DNA of 64,000 bases from Synchiropus splendidus (taxonomy: Eukaryota; Chordata; Actinopteri; Syngnathiformes; Callionymidae). Under the pieces are notes generated by a model. It saw only the letters and a list, made by a program, of their open reading frames with translations. It had not been told where the DNA came from and searched no databases. The stretch is taken from NCBI RefSeq assembly GCF_027744825.2, contig NC_071339.1, forward strand, positions 26,397,501 to 26,461,500. Direction: 5' to 3'. Of this stretch, positions 26,835-40,100 are shown piece after piece. A program made the position numbers and the translations under genes. Within the stretch, counting starts at the first letter, position 1. The number at the start of each line of letters is the position of its first letter.

Positions 26835-28619
26835 GCGTAAAATGCGTTTTCAGCCTGAGATAAGGTTGATTCCGGAACGCCAAACTTAAAAATGTTGATT
26901 ACTTTGGAAAAACACTTCAAACAGTTTAGATTTGATGTGCAACTACTAGAAAGACCCTTTCTGCTATAGTGGGATGTAGAAATTTCATGTTCTGAAGCTT
27001 CCCTGCAAAGTTATGCCACAATGCAGGAAACGCGTTTTCAGCCTGAGATAAGGTCGATTCCGGAACGCCAAACATAAAAATATTGATAACTTTGGAAAAA
27101 CTCTTTAGACAGCTTAGATTTGATGTGCAACTACTAGAAAGAGCCTTTCTGCTATAGTGGGAGTTGAAAATTTCATGTTCTGAAGCTTTCCTGCAAAGTT
27201 ATGGCACAATGCGTAAAACGCGTTTTCAGCCTCAGATAAGGTTGATTCCGGAACACCAAACAAAAAAGTGTTGATAACTTTGGAAAAACAATTCAAACAG
27301 CTTCGATTTGATGTGCAACTACTAGAAAGACCCTTTCTGCTTTCGTGGGAGGTTAAAATTTCATGTTCTGAAGCTTCCCTGCAAAGTTATGTCACAATGC
27401 AGAAAACGCGTTTTCAGCCTGACATAAGGTCAATTCCGGAACGCCAAACATAAAAATGTTGATAACTTCGGAAAAACACTTCAGACAGCTTAGATTTGAA
27501 GTACAAGTACGAGAAAGACCCTTTCTGCTATAGTGGGAGGTGAAAATTTAATGTTCTGAAGCTTTCCTGCAAAGTTATGGCACAATGCGTAAAATGCGTT
27601 TTCAGCCTGAGATAAGGTTGATTCCGGAACGCCAGACTTAAAAATGTTGATTACTTTGGAAAAACACTTCAAACAGTTTAGATTTGATGTGCAACTACTA
27701 GAAAGACCCTTTCTGCTATAGTGGGATGTAGAAATTTCATGTTCTGAAGCTTCCCTGCAAAGTTATGGCACAATGCAGAAAACGCGTTTTCAGCCTGAGA
27801 TAAGGTGGGTTCCAGAACGCCAAACATAAAAATGTTGATAACTTTGGAAAAACAATTCAAACAGCTTCGATTTGATGTGCAACTACTAGAAAGACCCTTT
27901 CTGCTATCGTGGGAGGTGAAAATTTCATGTTCTGAAGCTTCCCTGCAAAGTTATGTCACAATGCAGAAAACGCGTTTTCAGCCTGAGAAAAGGTCGATTC
28001 AGGAACACCAAACATAAAAATGTTGAAAACATTCGAAAAACACTTCAGACAGCTGAGATTTGATGTGCAACTACGAGAAAGACCCTTTCTGCTATAGTGG
28101 GAGATGAAAATTTCATTTTCTGAAGCTTCCCCGCAAAGTTGTGGCACAATGCAGAAAACACATTTTCAGCCTGAGATAAGGTTGATTCCGGAACGCCAAA
28201 CATAAAAATGTTGATAACTTTGGTAAAACACTTCAAACAGCTTAGATTTGATGTGGAACTACTAGAAAGACCCTTTCTGCTATAGTGGGAGGTGGAAAAT
28301 TTTTGTTCTGAAGCTTCCCTGCAAAGTTATGGCACAATGCGTAAAACGCGTTTTCAGTCTCAGATAAGGTTGGTTCCGGAACACCAAACAAAAAAGTGTT
28401 GATAACTTTGGAAAAACAATTCAAACAGCTTCGATTTGATGTGCAACTACTAGAAAGACCCTTTCTGCTATCGTGGGAGGTTAAAATTTCATGTTCTGAA
28501 GCTTCCCTGCAAATTTATGTCACAATGCAGAAAACGCGTTTTCAGCCTGACATAAGGTCAATTCCGGAACGCCAAACATAAAAATGTTGATAACTTCGGA
28601 AAAACACTTCAGACAGCTT

Positions 28620-31600
28620 AGATTTGATGTACAAGTACGAGAAAGACCCTTTCTGCTATAGTGGGAGGTGAAAATTTAATGTTCTGAAGCTTTCCTGCAA
28701 AGTTATGGCACTATGCGTAAAATGCGTTTTCAGCCTGAGATAAGGTTGATTCCGGAACGCCAAACATAAAAATATTGATAACTTTGGAAAAACTCTTTAG
28801 ACAGCTTAGATTTGATGTGCAAATACTAGAAAGAGCCTTTCTGCTATAGTGGGAGTTTAAAATTTCATGTTCTGAAGCTTTCCTGCAAAGTTATGGCACA
28901 ATGCGTAAAACGCGTTTTCAGCCTCAGATAAGGTTGATTCCGGAACACCAAACAAAAAAGTGTTGATAACTTTGGAAAAACAATTCAAACAGCTTCGATT
29001 TGATGTGCAACTACTAGAAAGACCCTTTCTGCTATCGTGGGAGGTTAAAATTTCATGTTCTGAAGCTTCCCTGCAAATTTATGTCACAATGCAGAAAACG
29101 CGTTTTCAGCCTGACATAAGGTCAATTCCGGAACGCCAAACATAAAAATGTTGATAACTTCGGAAAAACACTTCAGACAGCTTAGATTTGATGTACAAGT
29201 ACGAGAAAGACCCTTTCTGCTATAGTGGGAGGTGAAAATTTAATGTTCTGAAGCTTTCCTGCAAAGTTATGGCACAATGCGTAAAATGCGTTTTCAGCCT
29301 GAGATAAGGTTGATTCCGGAACGCCAGACTTAAAAATGTTGATTACTTTGGAATAACACTTCAAACAGTTTAGATTTGATGTGCAACTACTAGAAAGACC
29401 CTTTCTGCTATAGTGTGATGTAGAAATTTCATGTTCTGAAACTTCCCTGCAAACTTATGGCACAATGCAGAAAACGCGTTTTCAGCCTGAGATAAGGTGG
29501 GTTCCTGAACGCCAAATATAAAAATGATGATAACTTTGGAAAAACACTTCAGACAGCTTAGATTTGATGTCCAACTACTAGAAAGACCTTTTCTGCTATA
29601 GCGCAAGTTTAAAATTTCATGTTCTGAAGCTTCCCTGCAAAGTTATGGCACAATGCAGAAAACACGTCTTCAGCCTGAGATAAGATAGATTCTGGTACGC
29701 CAAACATAAAAATGTTGATAACTTTGGAAAAACACTTCAGACAGCTTAGATTTGATGTGCAACTACGAGAAAGACCGTTTCTGCTATAGTGGGAGGTGAA
29801 AATTCGATGTTCTGAAGCTTCCCTGCAAAGTTATGGCACCATGCGTAAAACGCGTTTTCAGCCTGAGATAAGGTCGATTCCGGAACGCCAAACATAAACA
29901 CGTTCATAATTCTGGAAAAACACCTCAGACAGCTTAAATTTGATGTGCAACTACTAGAAAGACCATTTCTGCCATTGTGGGAGGTGAAAATTCGATGTTC
30001 TGAAGCTTCCCTGCAAAGTTATGCCACAATGCAGGAAACGCGTTTTCAGCCTGAGATAAGGTCGATTCCGGAACGCCAAACATAAAAATATTGATAACTT
30101 TGGAAAAACTCTTTAGACAGCTTAGATTTGATGTGCAACTACTAGAAAGAGCCTTTCTGCTATAGTGGGAGTTGAAAATTTCATGTTCTGAAGCTTTCCT
30201 GCAAAGTTATGGCACAATGCGTAAAACGCGTTTTCAGCCTCAGATAAGGTTGATTCCGGAACACCAAACAAAAAAGTGTTGATAACTTTGGAAAAACAAT
30301 TCAAACAGCTTCGATTTGATGTGCAACTACTAGAAAGACCCTTTCTGCTATCGTGGGAGGGTAAAATTTCATGTTCTGAAGCTTCCCTGCAAATTTATGT
30401 CACAATGCAGAAAACGCGTTTTCAGCCTGACATAAGGTCAATTCCGGAACGCCAAACATAAAAATGTTGATAACTTCGGAAAAACACTTCAGACAGCTTA
30501 GATTTGATGTACAAGTACGAGAAAGACCCTTTCTGCTATAGTGGGAGGTGAAAATTTAATGTTCTGAAGCTTTCCTGCAAAGTTATGGCACAATGCGTAA
30601 AATGCGTTTTCAGCCTGAGATAAGGTTGATTCCGGTACGCCAAACATAAAAATATTGATAACTTTGGAAAAACTCTTTAGACAGCTTAGATTTGATGTGC
30701 AACTACTAGAAAGAGCCTTTCTGCTATAGTGGGAGTTGAAAATTTCATGTTCTGAAGCTTTCCTGCAAAGTTATGGCACAATGCGTAAAACGCGTTTTCA
30801 GCCTCAGATAAGGTTGATTCCGGAACACCAAACAAAAAAGTGTTGATAACTTTGGAAAAACAATTCAAACAGCTTCGATTTGATGTGCAACTACTAGAAA
30901 GACCCTTTCTGCTATCGTGGGAGGTTAAAATTTCATGTTCTGAAGCTTCCCTGCAAATTTATGTCACAATGCAGAAAACGCGTTTTCAGCCTGACATAAG
31001 GTCAATTCCGGAACGCCAAACATAAAAATGTTGATAACTTCGGAAAAACACTTCAGACAGCTTAGATTTGATGTACAAGTACGAGAAAGACCCTTTCTGC
31101 TATAGTGGGAGGTGAAAATTTAATGTTCTGAAGCTATCCTGCAAAGTTATGGCACAATGCGTAAAATGCGTTTTCAGCCTGAGATAAGGTTGATTCCGGA
31201 ACGCCAGACTTAAAAATGTTGATTACTTTGGAATAACACTTCAAACAGTTTAGATTTGATGTGCAACTACTAGAAAGACCCTTTCTGCTATAGTGTGATG
31301 TAGAAATTTCATGTTCTGAAACTTCCCTGCAAACTTATGGCACAATGCAGAAAACGCGTTTTCAGCCTGAGATAAGGTGGGTTCCTGAACGCCAAACATA
31401 AAAATGATGATAACTTTGGAAAAACACTTCAGACAGCTTAGATTTGATGTCCAACTACTAGAAAGACCTTTTCTGCTATAGCGCAAGTTTAAAATTTCAT
31501 GTTCTGAAGCTTCCCTGCAAAGTTATGGCACAATGCAGAAAACACGTCTTCAGCCTGAGATAAGATAGATTCTGGTACGCCAAACATAAAAATGTTGATA

Positions 31601-33990
31601 ACTTTGGAAAAACACTTCAGACAGCTTAGATTTGATGTGCAACTACGAGAAAGACCGTTTCTGCTATAGTGGGAGGTGAAAATTCGATGTTCTGAAGCTT
31701 CCCTGCAAAGTTATGGCACCATGCGTAAAACGCGTTTTCAGCCTGAGATAAGGTCGATTCCGGAACGCCAAACATAAACACGTTCATAATTCTGGAAAAA
31801 CACCTCAGACAGCTTAAATTTGATGTGCAACTACTAGAAAGACCATTTCTGCCATTGTGGGAGGTGAAAATTCGATGTTCTGAAGCTTCCCTGCAAAGTT
31901 ATGCCACAATGCAGGAAACGCGTTTTCAGCCTGAGATAAGGTCGATTCCGGAACGCCAAACATAAAAATATTGATAACTTTGGAAAAACTCTTTAGACAG
32001 CTTAGATTTGATGTGCAACTACTAGAAAGAGCCTTTCTGCTATAGTGGGAGTTGAAAATTTCATGTTCTGAAGCTTTCCTGCAAAGTTATGGCACAATGC
32101 GTAAAACGCGTTTTCAGCCTCAGATAAGGTTGATTCCGGAACACCAAACAAAAAAGTGTTGATAACTTTGGAAAAACAATTCAAACAGCTTCGATTTGAT
32201 GTGCAACTACTAGAAAGACCCTTTCTGCTATCGTGGGAGGGTAAAATTTCATGTTCTGAAGCTTCCCTGCAAATTTATGTCACAATGCAGAAAACGCGTT
32301 TTCAGCCTGACATAAGGTCAATTCCGGAACGCCAAACATAAAAATGTTGATAACTTCGGAAAAACACTTCAGACAGCTTAGATTTGATGAACAAGTACGA
32401 GAAAGACCCTTTCTGCTATAGTGGGAGGTGAAAATTTAATGTTCTGAAGCTTTCCTGCAAAGTTATGGCACAATGCGTAAAATGCGTTTTCAGCCTGAGA
32501 TAAGGTTGATTCCGGAACGCCAAACATAAAAATATTGATAACTTTGGAAAAACTCTTTAGACAGCTTAGATTTGATGTGCAACTACTAGAAAGAGCCTTT
32601 CTGCTATAGTGGGAGTTGAAAATTTCATGTTCTGAAGCTTTCCTGCAAAGTTATGGCACAATGCGTAAAACGCGTTTTCAGCCTCAGATAAGGTTGATTC
32701 CGGAACACCAAACAAAAAAGTGTTGATAACTTTGGAAAAACAATTCAAACAGCTTCGATTTGATGTGCAACTACTAGAAAGACCCTTTCTGCTATCGTGG
32801 GAGGTTAAAATTTCATGTTCTGAAGCTTCCCTGCAAATTTATGTCACAATGCAGAAAACGCGTTTTCAGCCTGACATAAGGTCAATTCCGGAACGCCAAA
32901 CATAAAAATGTTGATAACTTCGGAAAAACACTTCAGACAGCTTAGATTTGATGTACAAGTACGAGAAAGACCCTTTCTGCTATAGTGGGAGGTGAAAATT
33001 TAATGTTCTGAAGCTTTCCTGCAAAGTTATGGCACAATGCGTAAAATGCGTTTTCAGCCTGAGATAAGGTTGATTCCGGAACGCCAGACTTAAAAATGTT
33101 GATTACTTTGGAAAAACACTTCAAACAGTTTAGATTTGATGTGCAACTACTAGAAAGACCCTTTCTGCTATAGTGTGATGTAGAAATTTCATGTTCTGAA
33201 ACTTCACTGCAAACTTATGGCACAATGCAGAAAACGCGTTTTCAGCCTGAGATAAGGTGGGTTCCTGAACGCCAAACATAAAAATGATGATAACTTTGGA
33301 AAAACACTTCAGACAGCTTAGATTTGATGTCCAACTACTAGAAAAACCTTTTCTGCTATAGCGCAAGTTTAAAATTTCATGTTCTGAAGCTTCCCTGCAA
33401 AGTTATGGCACAATGCAGAAAACACGTCTTCAGCCTGAGATAAGATAGATTCTGGTACGCCAAACATAACAATGTTGATAACTTTGGAAAAACACTTCAG
33501 ACAGCTTAGATTTGATGTGCACCTACGAGAAAGACCGTTTCTGCTATAGTGGGAGGTGAAAATTCGATGTTCTGAAGCTTCCCTGCAAAGTTATGGCACC
33601 ATGCGTAAAACGCGTTTTCAGCCTGAGATAAGGTCGATTCCGGAACGCCAAACATAAACACGTTCATAATTCTGGAAAAACACCTCAGACAGCTTAAATT
33701 TGATGTGCAACTACTAGAAAGACCATTTCTGCCATTGTGAGAGGTGAAAATTCGATGTTCTGAAGCTTCCCTGCAAAGTTATGCCACAATGCAGGAAACG
33801 CGTTTTCAGCCTGAGATAAGGTCGATTCCGGAACGCCAAACATAAAAATATTGATAACTTTGGAAAAACTCTTTAGACAGCTTAGATTTGATGTGCAACT
33901 ACTAGAAAGAGCCTTTCTGCTATAGTGGGAGTTGAAAATTTCATGTTCTGAAGCTTTCCTGCAAAGTTATGGCACAATGCAGAAAACACG
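28620..33990 (+). repeat. 10-monomer higher-order repeat of 1880 bp, nearly three copies
   Basis: Markers recur at 1880 bp, exactly 10 x 188. The monomer with GTGTGATGTAGAAATTTC and CTGAAACTTC is found near 29416, 31296 and 33176. Monomers starting near 28960, 30840 and 32720, and near 30122 and 32002, are also almost identical. The third copy breaks off at about 33.97 kb, where it joins a monomer of the ACACGTCTTCAGCC class that leads into super-repeat copy 2. In super-repeat copy 2 the corresponding markers are 18 monomers apart (42336 and 45720, 3384 bp) instead of 20. Confidence 0.85.
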
Positions 33991-34166
33991 TCTTCAGCCT
34001 GAGATAAGATAGATTCTGGTACGCCAAACATAAAAATGTTGATAACTTTGGAAAAACACTTCAGACAGCTTAGATTTGATGTGCAACTACGAGAAAGAAC
34101 GTTTCTGCTATAGTGGGAGGTGAAAATTCGATGTTCTGAAGCTTCCCTGCAAAGTTATGGCACCAT

Positions 34167-37100
34167 GCGTAAAACGCGTTTTCAGCCTGAGATAAGGTCG
34201 ATTCCGGAACGCCAAACATAAAAATGTTGATAAATTTGGCAAAACACTTCAGACAGCTTAGATTTGATGTGCAACTACTAGAAAGACCCTTTCTACTATA
34301 GTGGGAGGTGAAAATTTCATGTTCTGAGGCATCCCTGCAAAGTTATGGCACAATGCAGAAAACACGTTTCCAGCCTGAGATAAAATGGGTTCCGGAACGC
34401 CAAACATAAAAATGTTGATACGTTTGGAAAAACACTTCAGACAGCTTAGATTTGATATGCAACTACGTAAAAAACCTTTCTGCTATAGTGGGAGGTGAAA
34501 ATTTCATGTTCTGAAGCTTTATGCAAAGTTATGGCACAATGCGTAAAACGCGTTTTCAACCTGAGATAAGGTTGATTCCGGAACGCCAAACATAAAAATG
34601 TTGATAACTTTCGAAAAACATTTCAGACAGCTTAGATTTGATCTGCAACTACTAGAAAGACCCTTTCTGCTATAGTGGGAGGTGAAAATTTCATGTTCTG
34701 AAGCTTTATGCAAAGTTGTGGCACAATGCGTAAAAAGCGTTTTCAGCCTAAGATAAGGTCGACTCCGGAACGCCAAAAATAAAAATGTTGATCAGGTTGG
34801 AAAAACACTTCAGACAGCTTATCTTTAATGTGCAACTACGAGACAGACCCTTTCTGCTATTGTGGGATGTGAAAATTTCATGTTCTGAAGCTTCCCTGCA
34901 AAGTTATGGCACAATGCAGAAAAAACGTTTTCAGCCTGAGATAAGGTCGATTCCGGAACGCCAAACATAAAACTGTTGATAATTTTGGAAAAACACTTCA
35001 GACAGCTTAGATTTGATGTGCAACTTCTAGAAAGACCCTTTCTGCCATTGTGGGAGGTGAAAAATTCATGTTCTGAAGCTTCCTTGCAAAGTTATGGCAC
35101 CATGCGTAAAACGCGTTTACAGCCTGAGATAAGGTCGATTCCGGAACGCCAAACATAAATGTGTTGATAACTTTGAAAAGACACTTCAGACAGCTTAGAT
35201 TCGATGTGCAACTACTAGAAAGACCCTTTCTACTATAGCGGGTGGTGAAAATTTCATGTTCTGAGGCTTCCCTGCAAAGTTACGGCACAATGCAGAAAAC
35301 ACATTTTCAGACTGAGATAAGGTGGGTTCCAGAACGCCAAACAAAAAAATGTTGATAACTTTGGAAAAACATTTCAGACAGCTTAGATTTTATCTGCAAC
35401 TACTAGTAAGACCCTTTCTACTATAGCGGGAGGTGAAAATTTCATGTTCTGAAGCTTTATGCAAAGTTATGGCACAATGCGTAAAACGCGTTTTCAGCCT
35501 GAGATAAGGTCGATTCCAGAACGCCAAACATTAAAATGTGGATAACTTTGGAAAAACACTTCAGACAGCATAAATTTGATGTACAACTACTAGAAAGACC
35601 TTTTCTGCTACAGCGCAAGTTTAAAATTTCATGTTCTGAAGCTTCCCTGCAAAGTTATGGCACAATGCAGAAAACGCGTTTTCAGCGTGAGATAAGGTCG
35701 ATTCCAGAACGCCAAACATAAAAATGTTGATAACTTTGGAAAAACACTTCAGACTGCTTAGATTTGATGTGCAACTACTAGAAAGACCCTTTCTGATATA
35801 GTGGGTGGTGAAAATCCGATGTTCTGAAGCTTCCCTCCAAAGCTATGGCATAATGCGTAAAACGCGTTTTCAGTCTGAGATAAGGTCGATTCCGGAACGC
35901 CAAACATAAAAATGTTGATAACTTTGGAAAAACACTTCAGACAGCTTAGCTTTGATGTGCAACTACTAGAAAGACCCTTTCTGCTATAGTGGAAGTTTAA
36001 AATGTCATGTTCTGAAGCTTCCCTGCAAAGTCATGGCACCATGCGTAAAACGCGTTTTCAGCCTGAGATAAGGTCGATTCCCGAATGCCAAACATAAAAG
36101 TGTTGATAACTTTGAAAAGACACTTCGGACAGCTTAGATCTGATGTGCAACTACGAGAAAGACCCTTTCTGCTATAGTGGGAGGTTGAAAATTTCATGTT
36201 CTGAAGCTTCCCTGAGAAGTTATGGCACAATGCAGAAAACACATTTTCAGACTGAGATAAGGTGGGTTCCAGAACGCCAAACATAAAAATGATGATGACT
36301 TTGGAAAAACACTTCAGACAGCTTAGATTTGATGTCCAACTACTAGAAAGACCTTTTCTGCTATAGCGCAAGTTTAAAATTTCATGTTCTGAAGCTTCCC
36401 TGCAAAGTTATGGCACAATGCAGAAAACACGACTTCAGCCTGAGATAAGATAGATTCTGGTACGCCAAACATAAAAATGTTGATAACTTTGGAAAAACAC
36501 TTCAGACAGCTTAGATTTGATGTGCAACTACGAGAAAGACCGTTTCTGCTATAGTGGGAGGTGAAAATTCGATGTTCTGAAGCTTCCCTGCAAAGTTATG
36601 GCACCATGCGTAAAACGCGTTTTCAGCCTGAGATAAGGTAGATTCCGGAACGCCAAACATAAACACGTTCATAATTCTGGAAAAACACTTCAGACAGCTT
36701 AGATTTGATGTGCAACTACTAGAAAGACCATTTCTGCCATTGTGGGAGGTGAAAATTCGATGTTCTGAAGCTTCCCTGCAAAGTTATGCCACAATGCAGG
36801 AAACGTGTTTTCAGCCTGAGATAAGGTCGATTCCGGAACGCCAAACATAAAAATGTTGATAACTTCGGAAAAAAAATTCAGACAGCTTAGATTTGATGTA
36901 CAAGTACGAGAAGGACCCTTTCTGCTATAGTGGGAGGTGAAAATTTAATGTTCTGAAGCTTTCCTGCAAAGTTATGGCACAATGCGTAAAATGCGTTTTC
37001 AGCCTGAGATAAGGTCGATTCCGGAACGCCAAACATAAAAATGTTGATAAATTTGGCAAAACACTTCAGACAGCTTAGATTTGATGTGCAACTACTAGAA

Positions 37101-40100
37101 AGACCCTTTCTACTATAGTGGGAGGTGAAAATTTCATGTTCTGAGGCATCCCTGCAAAGTTATGGCACAATGCAGAAAACACGTTTCCAGCCTGAGATAA
37201 AATGGGTTCCGGAACGCCAAACATAAAAATGTTGATACGTTTGGAAAAACACTTCAGACAGCTTAGATTTGATATGCAACTACGTAAAAAACCTTTCTGC
37301 TATAGTGGGAGGTGAAAATTTCATGTTCTGAATCTTTATGCAAAGTTATGGCACAATGCGTAAAACGCGTTTTCAACCTGAGATAAGGTTGATTCCGGAA
37401 CGCCAAACATAAAAATGTTGATAACTTTGGAAAAACATTTCAGACAGCTTAGATTTGATCTGCAACTACTAGAAAGACCCTTTCTGCTATAGTGGGAGGT
37501 GAAAATTTCATGTTCTGAAGCTTTATGCAAAGTTGTGGCACAATGCGTAAAAAGCGTTTTCAGCCTAAGATAAGGTCGACTCCGGAACGCCAAAAATAAA
37601 AATGTTGATCAGGTTGGAAAAACACTTCAGACAGCTTATCTTTAATGTGCAACTACGAGACAGACCCTTTCTGCTATTGTGGGATGTGAAAATTTCATGT
37701 TCTGAAGCTTCCCTGCAAAGTTATGGCACAATGCAGAAAAAACGTTTTCAGCCTGAGATAAGGTCGATTCCGGAACGCCAAACATAAAACTGTTGATAAT
37801 TTTGGAAAAACACTTCAGACAGCTTAGATTTGATGTGCAACTTCTAGAAAGACCCTTTCTGCCATTGTGGGAGGTGAAAAATTCATGTTCTGAAGCTTCC
37901 TTGCAAAGTTATGGCACCATGCGTAAAACGCGTTTACAGCCTGAGATAAGGTCGATTCCGGAACGCCAAACATAAAAGTGTTGATAACTTTGAAAAGACA
38001 CTTCAGACAGCTTAGATTCGATGTGCAACTACTAGAAAGACCCTTTCTACTATAGCGGGTGGTGAAAATTTCATGTTCTGAGGCTTCCCTGCAAAGTTAC
38101 GGCACAATGCAGAAAACACATTTTCAGACTGAGATAAGGTGGGTTCCAGAACGCCAAATAAAAAAATGTTGATAACTTTGGAAAAACATTTCAGACAGCT
38201 TAGATTTTATCTGCAACTACTAGAAAGACCCTTTCTACTATAGCGGGAGGTGAAAATTTCATGTTCTGAAGCTTTATGCAAAGTTATGGCACAATGCGTA
38301 AAACGCGTTTTCAGCCTGAGATAAGGTCGATTCCAGAACGCCAAACATTAAAATGTGGATAACTTTGGAAAAACACTTCAGACAGCATAAATTTGATGTA
38401 CAACTACTAGAAAGACCTTTTCTGCTATAGCGCAAGTTTAAAATTTCATGTTCTGAAGCTTCCCTGCAAAGTTATGGCACAATGCAGAAAACGCGTTTTC
38501 AGCGTGAGATAAGGTCGATTCCAGAACGCCAAACATAAAAATGTTGATAACTTTGGAAAAACACTTCAGACTGCTTAGATTTGATGTGCAACTACTAGAA
38601 AGACCCTTTCTGATATAGTGGGTGGTGAAAATCCGATGTTCTGAAGCTTCCCTCCAAAGCTATGGCATAATGCGTAAAACGCGTTTTCAGTCTGAGATAA
38701 GGTCGATTCCGGAACGCCAAACATAAAAATGTTGATAACTTTGGAAAAACACTTCAGACAGCTTAGCTTTGATGTGCAACTACTAGAAAGACCCTTTCTG
38801 CTATAGTGGAAGTTTAAAATGTCATGTTCTGAAGCTTCCCTGCAAAGTCATGGCACCATGCGTAAAACGCGTTTTCAGCCTGAGATAAGGTCGATTCCCG
38901 AATGCCAAACATAAAAGTGTTGATAACTTTGAAAAGACACTTCGGACAGCTTAGATCTGATGTGCAACTACTAGAAAGACCCTTTCTGCTATAGTGGGAG
39001 GTTGAAAATTTCATGTTCTGAAGCTTCCCTGAGAAGTTATGGCACAATGCAGAAAACACATTTTCAGACTGAGATAAGGTGGGTTCCAGAACGCCAAACA
39101 TAAAAATGATGATAACTTTGGAAAAACACTTCAGACAGCTTAGATTTGATGTCCAACTACTAGAAAGACCTTTTCTGCTGTAGCGCAAGTTTAAAATTTC
39201 ATGTTCTGAAGCTTCCCTGCAAAGTTATGGCAGAATGCAGAAAACACGACTTCAGCCTGAGATAAGATAGATTCTGGTACACCAAACATAAAAATGTTGA
39301 TAACTTTGGAAAAACACTTCAGACAGCTTAGATTTGATGTGCAACTACGAGAAAGACCGTTTCTGCTATAGTGGGAGGTGAAAATTCGATGTTCTGAAGC
39401 TTCCCTGCAAAGTTATGGCACCATGCGTAAAACGCGTTTTCAGCCTGAGATAAGGTAGATTCCGGAACGCCAAACATAAACACGTTCATAATTCTGGAAA
39501 AACACTTCAGACAGCTTAGATTTGATGTGCAACTACTAGAAAGACCATTTCTGCCATTGTGGGAGGTGAAAATTCGATGTTCTGAAGCTTCCCTGCAAAG
39601 TTATGCCACAATGCAGGAAATGCGTTTTCAGCCTGAGATAAGGTCGATTCCGGAACGCCAAACATAAAAATGTTGATAACTTCGGAAAAAAAATTCAGAC
39701 AGCTTAGATTTGATGTACAAGTACGAGAAGGACCCTTTCTGCTATAGTGGGAGGTGAAAATTTAATGTTCTGAAGCTTTCCTGCAAAGTTATGGCACAAT
39801 GCGTAAAATGCGTTTTCAGCCTGAGATAAGGTTGATTTCGGAACGCCAAACTTAAAAATGTTGATTACTTTGGAAAAACACTTCAAACAGTTTAGATTTG
39901 ATGTGCAACTACTCGAAAGACCCTTTCTGCTATAGTGGGATGTAGAAATTTCATGTTCTGAAGCTTCCCTGCAAAGTTATGCCACAATGCAGGAAACGCG
40001 TTTTCAGCCTGAGATAAGGTCGATTCCGGAACGCCAAACATAAAAATATTGATAACTTTGGAAAAACTCTTTAGACAGCTTAGATTTGATGTGCAACTAC

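Larger units (their letters stand above)
21201..34166 (+). repeat. Super-repeat copy 1 (12,966 bp = two 15-mers + 39 monomers)
   Basis: The unit starts at the GCGTAAAATGCG of 21201 and ends before the equivalent GCGTAAAACGCG at 34167. It contains two 2817-bp 15-mers (21201-24017 and 24018-26834), followed by 7332 bp, exactly 39 x 188, with a different order of monomer types and a 10-mer substructure. Many markers recur exactly 12,966 bp further on: for example, monomers at 21553, 24370, 27678 and 28396 correspond to those at 34519, 37336, 40644 and 41362. Open frames in these blocks are almost the same in both copies. Confidence 0.9.
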
